A stretch of 64,000 nucleotides of DNA from Prorocentrum cordatum. Taxonomy: Eukaryota > Sar > Dinophyceae > Prorocentrales > Prorocentraceae. Where the stretch lies: contig CAUYUJ010011225.1 of assembly GCA_963575745.1 (NCBI GenBank), forward strand, positions 638,768 to 702,767, read 5' to 3'. The notes beneath the pieces are model-generated. The model ran no database searches, was not told where the DNA came from, and saw only the letters and a program-made list of their open reading frames with translations. The translations under genes were made by a program, and so were the position numbers. Below, in pieces: positions 1 through 8,905 of the stretch (position 1 is the stretch's first letter; each line of letters starts with the position of its first letter).

Positions 1-46
1 GTATACATATCCCTGCTTTGTTCCCGCACGGCTCGCCAGTGTGCGC

Positions 47-1843
47 TTATTCGTAATCAAACTCGCTAAATGTATCCACTACCCATCTAAACAAACACAT
101 GTAGGGCACTGTTTTGGGATGGCATTGCTTCGCGATGGCTTTGATGTGCCGCTGGAGGTCTTCATCTGCATACAACCACACACACATCGGATTAATGAAT
201 GTTGCATACTCTAAAATGTGCTGGGTCTCATGCAATTTTGGTTTCATCTTCCATCCCCTTTTGCTTTGACTGTGGGCCTCGATACTGAGGTTTCGATAAC
301 ATCCCATCATCGTTTGGCTGAGTTCTTTTAGGTCTTTCTTTTCGCCTGGGGTGAGAAACCGATCTGCATCCTTCATGATATCGTACGCTTTGTTTAACGC
401 TCTGCACACAACCAGCCTCCGTTTAGCGTGAACGCCTCCATCATTACACCGTTCAGCCAGTTGCACGAGATATGGTGTGATGTGCCTCGTCGCTGCTGCC
501 TTGGCCTTGAGTAGCGGCCAGTCTCCAGACGCTTTCACTCGTTCATACGTTATTTTGCCATCAATCCGTACAGATTCTTTTGTCGTTTTGTAGTGCTTCT
601 GCAGGTCGTCGTTCAGACGCGCAGCTCGTTCTTTCTGATTGCTGCCCCAGCCAGGGGCCTCCATAAACTCGTACATGACGTTCCCTGCAACCTCTGCCGT
701 GAAGCCTTCGCCCATGCCATGCATTGCGTCTGGTAAGAAGCCCTCCAGTCGAAGTGTTTTGATTTTCATCAAAACGCACGGTTCTGCACCAGTATCAACA
801 CAGTTTCTCAAATAAGATTCGTGGCTTCTCAACGTGCCCCTCCAACCTGCGTCGGACGAAACGTTGAAGCAACAAAGATGTCCTTCATGAGGACTTGCAT
901 TGCAGAGCCAACAACAGTTCGGAACTGACTGTCCAGTTGGAAATTTGCACACTGATGAATAAAATTCCCAATCCGCCCCACAGAATATCACAGCAATTCG
1001 CCAACCGTTCGCAAGCTCTCGCCCCCCACCATTTGTGGGTGCACCTTTCCAGTCACAATGCGGTAGCACCCCTTCTGTCAATGCATTGAACGACCAAGCG
1101 AGACGTGTAAACACAGCTTCCAAAACACCATCGCATATCCATGATTTGGGAATGGACGTGAACACATTGCGGGTTTGTTTTGTAGTTCCAGTACCATGTA
1201 AAGTTGACCAAGCTATAGTAAGCATCCCATCCACCTTTGTTGTTGGGGCTGCGTCTGCATGCACTTTCACTGCCATGGTGCGCTGGATGTCGATGACGTG
1301 TTTATTTTTCTCATACATTGGTGTCCCTCTCATGCCATGCCAGAAACTTGGAACGTCACCGTCCACGCCACGTGTTGATTTAAAAAACCTGTATTCGTTT
1401 TTAGATATCATTGTCTCCAGCGTATCTATCGGGCAAATCACGGGTAAATCTCGCGTCACTCCTGCTTTCTTGGTTGGCACTTCGATGAATTGAATTGCAG
1501 GCGCATTCTCAGGGTAACCAATTGCATTCATCAAGTTGCGAGCTGCATTGTGGATGTCCGTCATCGCTAAAGTCTCGATGTCGGGGCACCCTTGAGCTTG
1601 GGCAGCACATGCAAATTCCAACACATCTCTGCAAGTGATCTTTCCCTCGCACCACCGTCGCATCAGCAACTGATTCAATGGCTTCCCGCACGCATCTACA
1701 CGTCTTGCTTTCGACGTGCTTGGTGCAGGAGGATCAGTTGAATGATTGAGCCGCATCCTGATTCCACCTCTGTGGGCTAGAGAATCACATCCATCTGGCT
1801 GGACGGCGTCGCCAATTCGTCTACGGACGCCGCCAGCCCTCAT
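47..1843 (-). CDS. Single-exon 598-aa protein of a multicopy dinoflagellate family, possibly transposase-derived
   Basis: The frame is open to a TTG codon at 1891, but the first in-frame ATG is at 1843-1841, just inside a relict spliced leader at 1904-1924, so I start there; the stop is TAA at 47-49. Visible features are WHGMRGTPMY, a CWLC cysteine pair after FPTGQSVPNC, then DAMHGMGEGFTAEVAGNVMY, and near the C-terminus KPKLHETQHILEYATFINP followed by YADEDLQRHIKAIAKQCH. I remember this order (Cys pair, D-x-MH, KPK-H-x(3)-H, DED-x(5)-K) from very abundant dinoflagellate proteins that may derive from a DNA transposase; I cannot confirm this without a search. No introns or frameshifts are visible. 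Single exon plus leader suggests a retroposed cDNA. Function unknown; confident that it is a real reading frame. Confidence 0.75.
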   Translation of the reverse strand: MRAGGVRRRIGDAVQPDGCDSLAHRGGIRMRLNHSTDPPAPSTSKARRVDACGKPLNQLLMRRWCEGKITCRDVLEFACAAQAQGCPDIETLAMTDIHNAARNLMNAIGYPENAPAIQFIEVPTKKAGVTRDLPVICPIDTLETMISKNEYRFFKSTRGVDGDVPSFWHGMRGTPMYEKNKHVIDIQRTMAVKVHADAAPTTKVDGMLTIAWSTLHGTGTTKQTRNVFTSIPKSWICDGVLEAVFTRLAWSFNALTEGVLPHCDWKGAPTNGGGRELANGWRIAVIFCGADWEFYSSVCKFPTGQSVPNCCWLCNASPHEGHLCCFNVSSDAGWRGTLRSHESYLRNCVDTGAEPCVLMKIKTLRLEGFLPDAMHGMGEGFTAEVAGNVMYEFMEAPGWGSNQKERAARLNDDLQKHYKTTKESVRIDGKITYERVKASGDWPLLKAKAAATRHITPYLVQLAERCNDGGVHAKRRLVVCRALNKAYDIMKDADRFLTPGEKKDLKELSQTMMGCYRNLSIEAHSQSKRGWKMKPKLHETQHILEYATFINPMCVWLYADEDLQRHIKAIAKQCHPKTVPYMCLFRWVVDTFSEFDYE

Positions 1844-1903
1844 GCTGCATGACACCAGAAACGTTGGCACGTACTTTCTTTGGGCATGCAAAGAGAGGTC
1901 ATG

Positions 1904-1924
1904 TTTGAGCCCAAATGGCTAAAG
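1904..1924 (-). other. Relict spliced-leader (DinoSL) sequence
   Basis: Read on the minus strand, 17 of 21 bases match the dinoflagellate spliced leader, including uninterrupted TAGCCATTT and GGCTCAAA. It lies 60 bp upstream of the ATG at 1843, where the leader would sit on a mature mRNA. It marks the 5' end of a cDNA copied back into the genome. TIR element A begins 5 bp beyond it. Confidence 0.72.
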
Positions 1925-1928
1925 ACAT

Positions 1929-3041
1929 AATCCCACCAGCCCTCTGGGGCCTTCTTGGGGCCCTCTTGGGGCTCTTTTGGAGGGTCTTGGAGCCCTTTTG
2001 GAGCTCTTTTTTTTTTTTTTTTTTTTTGGGGGGGGGGGGCTCTGGGAGGCCTCTCGGGGCCGTCTTGGCTATGGCTAAAGAAGGGGGGTGCCCCAATTCT
2101 TGCCCCCCCCCCCTCGGAGGCTCAAGCATGCAGTCTTGGGACAGTTTTGGCCCGCTCTTGGAGCGCTCTTGGGCGCTCTTGGGGCCGTCTTGGGGCTCTC
2201 TTGGGCCTCTCTTGGGGCTGTCTTGGATCATCTTGGGGCCATCCCTTCGGAGGCGAACAAGCGAGAAGGCAACACACATTGATGTTCCTTAGGTTTGTGA
2301 AGGGCTTGGGCCTCTTAGGGGGGTCCTTGGAGGCTTCGGAGGGCACTTGAAACCGTATTGGGGCCGCCTTGAGGCCTTTTGGACGCGTGTCGGAGGCTAT
2401 CTTGACCCGTCTGCCGTTATCTTGGGCCATCTTGGAGGCCATCTTGCGCTCTCGGAGGCCCTCTTGGAGCCATCTTGGGCGATATCTTGGACGCTGCTAT
2501 GGGTCCGCCCCCTCCTCCCCCGTCCAACCGCAGGGAGGGGGGGGGGTGAACCCTCCGAGCAGGGAACGGCATGAGGTTGGAAAGGGACACGCCCTAGACC
2601 AAAGAGCCCCAAGAAGCCCCAAGAAGGCCCTGAGAGGACCTCAGGAGAGCCCCAGGAGGCCCCAAGAGGGGCCCAAGAGAATCCCAAGAGGGCACCAATA
2701 TGCCTCCAAGTTTCGGAACGCACGCGAGTTTAAGATACAAATCCATGCAACAGCCGTTACGAGTCATCGACATACCCCTCATAGCATCGAAGCGCTATCG
2801 TAACTTGCACTGATTTCCATCTTAAACTTCAATGCGGGAAGCTATGTGTGAAGTTTTTTTTTTTACACCCCAACATGATTCAAACGCAGTAGGAACATGT
2901 TAGCGCCTCGGCCTGTTCAGCTATGTGTGATGCTTGTGTTCTCGAGGACGGCTGCGTGACTGCATGCGTTATGCCGCCCTTGATTCACCAACTCCCCTGC
3001 TGATCGTTTCTGGATGGGCTGGTGGGGATACGCGGAGCGTC
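1929..3041 (+). mobile_element. TIR element copy A, with inverted core
   Basis: The left end is AATCCCACCAGCCC (1929-1942). The right end is GGGCTGGTGGGGATACGCG followed by GAGCGTC, ending near 3041. The outer parts are in plus orientation, but about 1946-2601 is the reverse complement of the matching part of copy B: it ends with the reverse of the start-proximal text TGGTCTAGGGCG. The core is a degenerate CCAAGAGGGCCCCAAGA-type repeat with G/C homopolymers. It has no credible open frame; the ORFs in it are repeat artefacts. Confidence 0.8.
2852..2918 (-). mobile_element. Short A-tailed insertion with 12-bp target duplication, inside copy A
   Basis: A 67-bp block absent from copies C to F interrupts the element tail. 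It is flanked by direct copies of AGCTATGTGTGA (2840-2851 and 2919-2930). On the minus strand it ends in a run of A and contains GCGTTTGAATCA, a weak match to a tRNA B box. It looks like a small retroposon or tRNA-derived SINE remnant. Copy B carries the same insertion. Confidence 0.55.
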
Positions 3042-3059
3042 AAGAATTGCAATCAACAA

Positions 3060-3640
3060 GCGCATGCAAGTTGGATGTGATGCATCTGGCGGCTCCTCAC
3101 CCTTCTCAGCCTCCTCATCCTCCTCATCTTCCTCCTTATCCTCCTCCTCAAGCCCATCTTCTACCGATTCTTAAGTTTTCAGAATAGGCCAGGGCGTCTG
3201 GGGGAGGGGACGGCCGTGCCCCGCTCGGATCCTCGAGGGATTTGTAATCATAAGTATCCTCCTCTTCCTCCTCCGTCTCCTACTCCTCCTTCTCCTCCTC
3301 CTCCTCCTCCTCCTCCGTTTCCTCCTCCTCCTCCTCCTCGGTATTATCCTCGTCGTGGCCTCATGTTCATTTTCATCATCATGTTTTGCAAGCCTTTATG
3401 GTTCTACCCCTCATTCTTCGGCTCGGCCGCTCAATCGCGGCGGTTCTCGAGCATGTCGGGCAGGGGCACGGGCCAGCAGCGGCACGGAGGAGGGAGGGGA
3501 GGGGAGTTGTAGACAATGGAGAGTAGGGGGAGGGAAGAGAGGAGGGAGAAATTGAAGATGCGGGGGAGGAGGAGGAGGAGGAGGATGAGGAGGAGGAGGA
3601 GGAAATGAAGACGAGCAGAGGGGGAAGCTCGAGCATGAGG
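3060..3640. repeat. CTC/TCC-rich then GGA-rich low-complexity spacer
   Basis: The stretch after element A holds CTC-type microsatellite (about 3090-3350) and GGA-type microsatellite (about 3530-3605). I see no gene; the ORFs across it are runs of Pro, Ser or Arg from the repeats. Confidence 0.7.
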
Positions 3641-3653
3641 ACGGGGGCGTTGC

Positions 3654-4673
3654 TCACTCCTTCTTCGCCCTCTTGGGCGTGGGGGCCATCCTCGAGAACC
3701 ACTCGACGACTACGTTGAACTCTGAGTAGATGGCGCCCAGCTTCCTGGCAACGGCCAGGATCTCTGGATCTGGGACGGGGTCGGCGTCCTCGGACGAGCT
3801 CTTGAGATGGATTTTCTCGACGCTGTTGAATGTAGACTTGAACCTGGGAATCAGCTTCTCAACGTCTGTCTTCAGCGGACCCAGGTACTTCGACTTCGAT
3901 TTATCAGATGCCACCTCGAAGATGCGCTTTGCCTCTGTGAGCGATTCGGAGAGGGATCGTAGGACCGCCTTGGGCTTGTCCTTGATCGAATTGAAGGTCT
4001 TCATGTCCTCATCTGGCTTCTGCCCCTCGACCTTGATCTTCACGTCCTTGAGCTTCTCAGCGCCTGCACTGCCAGAGCTGCTAGGCGCGGTCTCGAGGAT
4101 GCCAGCTGCCGCCAAGTCCTCCGCGAACTCAGCCTTCTCCTTCTCTGACGTAATCTCCTTCTCGGACTCCATCGTTTTCCCAGCGTCGTCGGTGTTGGTG
4201 TTGATCTCCTCGTCCTCGTAGATCTTGCATTCTCGACTCCACTCGTCGTCCAGCCCCGTGTCTCGATCAGGCCTGTGGCGATCGGCCTTGTCGCCCAATA
4301 GTTTGATCTTCGCGAGCGCCTTATGCTCGCCAAACAGCTGGATCACGCCGTGCTTCGCCATCCACTTGCTCTTGTCAACATCCTCCTTCTTATGGTTGAC
4401 CTTCCTCCACGCGCGATTGACCGAGTTGCCCTCCTTCATTGATTTGGCAACCCAGCTGACGAAGAAGACCTTGCGAGCAGCTGGCGTCAACGCGTCGTAT
4501 CCAGCTCTTTTCCCTTCCGATGCCAGCCAGTACATCAAATTTGAACTCTGTCGATGCTTCACTTCCTTGTCCTCCAAGAACTTTTTCGCATCCTGAACAT
4601 CCTTGTCGGTGACAGATGGCATTTCCAGAGGTTCTGCGTCAACTGCCACCTTTTTTTTCCCCTTGGGAGGCAT
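3654..4673 (-). CDS. Hypothetical 339-aa charged protein, single exon
   Basis: ATG at 4673-4671, stop TGA at 3656-3654. It starts MPPKGKKKVAVDAEP, followed by a 'YWLASEGKRAGYDALTP' segment (about residues 47-63) and a Trp-containing basic region (SWVAKSMKEGNSVNRAWRKV). A very acidic, Lys/Glu-rich middle follows, and a helical C-terminal half ends PTPKRAKKE, a possible nuclear-localisation tail. There is no signal peptide or membrane segment. Composition suggests a nuclear or cytosolic protein; I do not recognise a functional domain. A degraded spliced leader 62 bp upstream suggests a retroposed copy. The stop lies next to a GTGAGC that could be a splice donor, so a further 3' exon cannot be excluded. 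Confidence 0.72.
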   Translation of the reverse strand: MPPKGKKKVAVDAEPLEMPSVTDKDVQDAKKFLEDKEVKHRQSSNLMYWLASEGKRAGYDALTPAARKVFFVSWVAKSMKEGNSVNRAWRKVNHKKEDVDKSKWMAKHGVIQLFGEHKALAKIKLLGDKADRHRPDRDTGLDDEWSRECKIYEDEEINTNTDDAGKTMESEKEITSEKEKAEFAEDLAAAGILETAPSSSGSAGAEKLKDVKIKVEGQKPDEDMKTFNSIKDKPKAVLRSLSESLTEAKRIFEVASDKSKSKYLGPLKTDVEKLIPRFKSTFNSVEKIHLKSSSEDADPVPDPEILAVARKLGAIYSEFNVVVEWFSRMAPTPKRAKKE

Positions 4674-4734
4674 CCAACCAAATCAAATGCAAAGTTGACG
4701 TCTGTTCAGTGATGCACGTGCGCGGCTGTGAGTG

Positions 4735-4757
4735 TGAGCCAAAACGTGCCTGTACGG
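4735..4757 (-). other. Degraded relict spliced leader
   Basis: On the minus strand the sequence keeps CCGTA at its 5' end and TTTTGGCTCA at its 3' end of the leader, with a two- to three-base scramble between them. It sits 62 bp upstream of the ATG at 4673. Weaker than the other relicts, but in the expected place. Confidence 0.5.
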
Positions 4758-4771
4758 TACATGCGTGAACA

Positions 4772-4908
4772 GTTTTCCAGAATTTTCCAGACTTTCTCCA
4801 GACTCTGGAAAAAGTCTGGAGTTTATGCTTTCTGATTGAATCTGGTTATATACATGTTTTCCAGAATTTTTCCAGAGTCCGGAAAAAGTCCGGAGAATTC
4901 TGGAAAAT
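4772..4908. repeat. Two tandem copies of a nested palindrome
   Basis: Copy 2 (4857-4908) has perfect 12-nt outer arms, TTTTCCAGAATT (4857-4868) and AATTCTGGAAAA (4896-4907). They enclose two TCCGGA palindromes at 4878-4883 and 4889-4894. Copy 1 (about 4772-4822) has the same plan with TCCAGACT/AGTCTGGA arms and more decay. They lie directly upstream of the relict leader at 4735. Confidence 0.75.
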
Positions 4909-4974
4909 CAAACTGGCACCAGGCAAAACAACCATTCCAAGTCCGAGGGTGAAGATGGGCAGGTTGCCTCTACC

Positions 4975-5192
4975 AAGAGGGGGCCGTAGGGGGCCGTGAG
5001 GGGCCGTAGGGGCCGTAGGGGGCCTCATGGGGCCGTAGGGGGCCGTGCGGGGGCCGTGGGGGCCTCAGGGGGCCTTGAAGGGGCCTTAGGGTGCCTTAAG
5101 GGGGCCGCATGGGCTTGGGTGGCTTGAAACGTTCCTCCCTCCTCCTCCTCCTCCTCCTCCTCCTCCTCCTCCTCCTCCTCCTCCTCCTCCGC
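4975..5192. repeat. GGGGCCGTAG minisatellite followed by (CTC)n
   Basis: About ten degenerate copies of a 10-11-bp unit GGGGCCGTAG fill 4978-5105, followed by a pure CTC microsatellite at about 5140-5190. No gene is visible. Confidence 0.8.
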
Positions 5193-5232
5193 TTGAAACG
5201 TTCCTCGCTCCTCCTCCTCCGCGGGCCACTGG

Positions 5233-5776
5233 AATCCCACCAGCCCTCTGGGCGCAGGTGGTCTAGGGCGTTTCCCTTTCCAACCTCCTGCCTTTCCCTG
5301 CTCGGAAGGTTTACCTCCCCCCCTCCCTGCGTTTGGACGGGGGGGGGACGGACCCATAGCAGCGTCCAAGATGGCCCAAGATGGCTCCAAGAGGGCCTCC
5401 GAGAGCGCAAGATGGCCTCCAAGATGGCCCAAGATAGCGGTAGACGGGTCAAGGTAGCCTCCGACACGCGTCCAAGAGGCTTCAAGACGGCCCCAAGACG
5501 GTTTCAAGTGCCCTCCGAGGCCTCCAAGGACCCCCCCCCCCCAAGAGGCCAACATCCTTGAACAACTTAGGGAAACTCACTCTTTTTTGCCTTCTCGTTT
5601 TTTCGCCTCCGAAGGGCTCTCGAGGCCTCAAGATGGCACCAAGATGGCCCAAGACAGCCCCAAGAGGGGCCCAAGAGAGCCCCAAGACGGCCCCAAGAGC
5701 GCCCAAGAGCGCTCCAAGAGCTGGCCAAGAGGGTCCCAAGACTATTGTTTAGCCTCCGAGGGGGAGGGGTAAGAAT

Positions 5777-5811
<35 letters not shown>

Positions 5812-6343
5812 CCCCTTCTTTAGCCATGAGGACCCCCCCCGCAGAGCCCCAGAGGGCCCCAAAACCTTCCAAAAGAGCCCCAAGAAGGCCCCCAAAGAGC
5901 CCCAAGAAGCCCCAAGAAGGCCCTAAGAGGACCTCAGGAGAGCTCCAAGAAAGAGCCCCAGGAGGCCCCAAGAGGGGCCCAAGCGAATCCCAAGAGGGCC
6001 CCAAGATGCCTCCAAGTTTCGGAGCGCACGCGAGTTTAAGATACAAATCAGTGCAACAGCCATTACGAGTCATCGAAATACCTTTCATCTCATCGAAGCA
6101 CCATCGTAACTTGCACTGATTTCCATCTTAAACTTCAATGTGGGAAGCTATGTGTGATGATTTTTTACACCCCAACATGATTTAAACGCAGTAGAAACAT
6201 GTTAGCGCCTCGGCCTGTTCAGTTATGTGTGATGCTTGTGTTCTCGAAGGCGGCTGCGCGACTGCATGCGTTATGCCGCCCCTGATTCACCAACTCCCTT
6301 GCTGATCGTTTCTGGATGGACTGGTGGGGATACGCGAAGCGTC
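5233..6343 (+). mobile_element. TIR element copy B (reference copy)
   Basis: Left end AATCCCACCAGCCC at 5233-5246; right end GGACTGGTGGGGATACGCG plus AAGCGTC, ending 6343. Order of parts: TIR, TCTGGGCGCAGGTGGTCTAG, pyrimidine block, CCAAGATGG repeats, 'CAAGTGCCCTCCGAGG', a CTTCTCG/CGCCTCCGAAGG block, more CCAAGAG repeats, a poly-C tract at about 5779-5808, TTCTTTAGCCAT, more repeats, then a conserved ~330-bp tail beginning 'GCCTCCAAGTTTCGGA'. No transposase is encoded, so it is non-autonomous. I saw no clear target-site duplication. Confidence 0.82.
6160..6220 (-). mobile_element. Short A-tailed insertion, copy in element B
   Basis: Same insertion as in copy A, here with a 14-bp duplication: AGCTATGTGTGATG at 6146-6159 and AGTTATGTGTGATG at 6221-6234. 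A shared insertion at the same internal site means copies A and B descend from one carrier. Confidence 0.55.
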
Positions 6344-6714
6344 AAGACTTATCAGGACGCAGGCCTCCTCATCCTCATCCTCTTTCCCATCCACATCCTC
6401 CTCATCGTGCTGATTTTCCTTTTCATCCTCCGCGCCCTCCTCGCCCTCTCTCCCTCACCTCCCCCCGCAAGCACGCGCGCGCTCGGGGCGCGGGTGCGTT
6501 CCTCGAGGTCGAAGTTGTAGCACGGGCGCGAGCGAGCGCGGGCGACGACGACGACGACGACGATGCCTCCTCATTGGTATCTCCTCATCCTCCCTCTACC
6601 CCTCGCTGTCACTGCTCCCACGGCTGCTTCTCCCTCCGAGTCGTTCGGTCCTCTCCCACCTCGCCCTCCTCTTCGCTCCTCCTCCTCCCCTCCCACTGCT
6701 CCTCATCGTCATCA

Positions 6715-6737
6715 TCGTCTCGCTCTCTCTCTCTCTC

Positions 6738-6788
<51 letters not shown>

Positions 6789-6815
6789 CTCTCTCTCTCT
6801 CTCTCTGCCTCACTC
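6715..6815. repeat. (CT)n microsatellite
   Basis: Nearly pure CT dinucleotides with one T-rich interruption. The surrounding 6344-7077 is pyrimidine-rich and holds no gene I can support. Confidence 0.9.
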
Positions 6816-7077
6816 CCCGACTCCTCCCCCTCTCATTCTCCCTCTCTCCTCCTCCCCCTCGCTCTCTCCCTCACGTCGGCAAGCCCCTCTGGGGAAGGGG
6901 GCGGCTGTACCCCGCTCGGCAAGCGACAGGGGGGGGATGTATCACCGCTCGTGATTCATGCGGTTTCGGTCCCCCCCCATGGCCCAACGGTCATGCCCAC
7001 GTAAATGTGACTTCGCATGTTCGTTCAAACGGGGTGATTCAGCCAGGACCCTGGTTCCACGCCGCCCGCAAGCATGA

Positions 7078-7330
7078 TGGTGATGGCATGATGGTGATGC
7101 TGGCGGTGATGATGGTGACGATGATGATGATGATGATGATGCTGATGATGATGATGATGATGATGATGCTGATGCTGATGATGATGATGATGACGGTGAT
7201 GATGATGATGATGACGATGATGATGATGATGATGATGATGCTGATGTTGATGATGATGATGATGATGATAATGATGTTGATGATGCTGATGATGTTGACG
7301 ATGGTCATGCTGACGACGATGCCGATGGTG
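7078..7330. repeat. (GAT)n microsatellite
   Basis: About 250 bp of GAT/ATG trinucleotides with scattered variants. It produces poly-Met or poly-Ile ORFs in several frames, none of which I accept as a gene. Confidence 0.9.
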
Positions 7331-7473
7331 TGGTTGTGTGGGTCGACATTCCCACGAATATCAATACCATGCTTTCGAGCTGAGGCACTCGGCCGACAAT
7401 CCACAAGGCCGACGGGAACGCATCGCAGCAGCTGGGGACTTGAAATGTATGCTCGGCACTCACGCACGCGCAC

Positions 7474-7938
7474 TCACTGGCGCAAGCTGTCGGTCGGTTC
7501 ATCGAAGTCGTCGAAGGGAGGCTGCGTGCCGTCCTCCAGCACCTCGATGCTCTCGCTGTCGCTGCCCATGATCTCAGCGCTCGTCGGCACTGGCGCTGTA
7601 GCGTCATCTGGCGAGGACGGGGTCCTCCTCACCTTCCTCGCGGGGGGCTGCATCATGTTGTCGAACGTGGACTTCGCCTCCTTGAAATCCTCGCGTATGG
7701 CCGCGAACTTCTCAAGCAATGCTGACTCCTGCTTTGCGGTAGCCTTCTCGCTGGACGACGTTATCTCGACGACCGCCACGAGGAGTTTGTCGAGTTGCTC
7801 ATTCAGGCTGTCGGAGTAGCGATGCTTCGGAGCGTCCTCGAGCATCTTGTGCAGGACGATCTTCATGTTCTCCACGTCCTTCCTCCAATCGTAAACGCCG
7901 ACGTGCGAGGATCCCTGGGCGGAGGGCGCCATCGCCAT
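7474..7938 (-). CDS. Hypothetical 154-aa acidic protein, single exon
   Basis: ATG at 7938-7936, stop TGA at 7476-7474. A probable coiled-coil or helical region (about residues 20-95, DWRKDVENMKIVLHKML to EKFAAIREDFKEAKSTFD) is followed by a basic stretch (PPARKVRRTPSSPDD) and an acidic tail (GSDSESIEVLEDG). No enzyme motif, signal peptide or membrane segment. The clearest relict spliced leader of the window lies 68 bp upstream, supporting retroposed-cDNA origin. The stop overlaps a donor-like CAGTGAGTG, so a lost or undetected 3' exon is possible. Function unknown. Confidence 0.68.
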   Translation of the reverse strand: MAMAPSAQGSSHVGVYDWRKDVENMKIVLHKMLEDAPKHRYSDSLNEQLDKLLVAVVEITSSSEKATAKQESALLEKFAAIREDFKEAKSTFDNMMQPPARKVRRTPSSPDDATAPVPTSAEIMGSDSESIEVLEDGTQPPFDDFDEPTDSLRQ

Positions 7939-8005
7939 CCTTGAACGAGGTGCTAGCCTTCGGCGCGATAGCTATAATCAAATGCACGGACCTGCTGAGG
8001 CGAAG

Positions 8006-8026
8006 CCTGAGCCAAAATAGCTACGG
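8006..8026 (-). other. Relict spliced leader, best match in the window
   Basis: On the minus strand 19 of 21 bases match the leader, with CCGTAGC and ATTTTGGCTCA intact around a single change. It lies 68 bp upstream of the ATG at 7938. Confidence 0.85.
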
Positions 8027-8084
8027 TGTAAGTGGACATGGTAGTGATAATCGGGAGTTCTAGTGAACGTGTTGTTGGAGGTAG

Positions 8085-8255
8085 TGGGCGTGGACTGTAC
8101 TTGATTTAGGTGGTGTTCAATGGTCTAGTCTTAGTGGGTGGTGGTGGTCAGTGGCCTAGTGTCAGTAGGTGGTGGTTAATGGTCTGGTCTTAATGGGTGG
8201 TGGTAGGTGGTGGTTAGTGGTCTGGTTTTAAGGGGTGGTGGTGGTAGGTCGTACT
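8085..8255. repeat. TGGTGG-rich minisatellite
   Basis: Three to four imperfect copies of a unit of about 45 bp built on GTGGTGG(T)TAGTGGTCTGG. From 8256 to 8905 there is only a purine-rich GGA block (about 8575-8720) and no gene I can support. Confidence 0.7.
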
Positions 8256-8905
8256 CGCGCCTAGTGAGGCGCGTCTAAAACCAGATATCGACTCGACGAC
8301 CATCGTCCAACACCTGCACGCGGCTGAGATGCATGTATCAGTGGCGCCTTTATCGTTTGTGATTTATGTTTTTGCTCCATCTCGAACCGAATGCACGATG
8401 CGGCAAGATCCCGTGGTGTCTTTGTGCCTGTATGCCAGTAAACACGGCACTGGCACCACCCCTCTCGATATGTCTACACACCAGAGACAAAACCGTGCAA
8501 CGAGCAAGTCAGGAATCACATTCAAAGCCGGCCTGAGGTGGACGAGACGGATGCTGAGCAAGGGTTGGGCAATGCGGAGGACGAGGAGGAGAGGGAGGAG
8601 GGGGAGTTGGAGGAGGAGGAGGAGGAGGAGGAGGTGCAAATGGGCGGAAACGAAACACGGAAGGAGGATGAGGAGGGTGAGGGGTGAGGGGGACTTTGGA
8701 GGAGGAAGTTGAAACATCGGAGAAGGATGATTATGAGTAGGACGCTGGGGAGAAATTTGGGCTTGTGGCGAGGAGAAGGATGAAACGGAAGCGGTTGAAG
8801 AGGATAGATTTCAGGAATATCTATTGGAGGGAGATGGGGTTGAGACTCGTCTGCTTAGCCAAACGTGATGGGCCATGGCGCCAGCTCAGATCGAGATGAC
8901 CACGA

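Noticed and set aside
5250-6119. Various 100-170-codon frames in TIR elements, including the recurrent WGYAKRQ ending
   Set aside because: They recur in every copy because the element repeats; they change frame between copies and shift with homopolymer length.
6563-7819. A 418-codon plus-strand frame with Met runs
   Set aside because: It is produced by CT and GAT microsatellites and overlaps the real minus-strand gene at 7474-7938.
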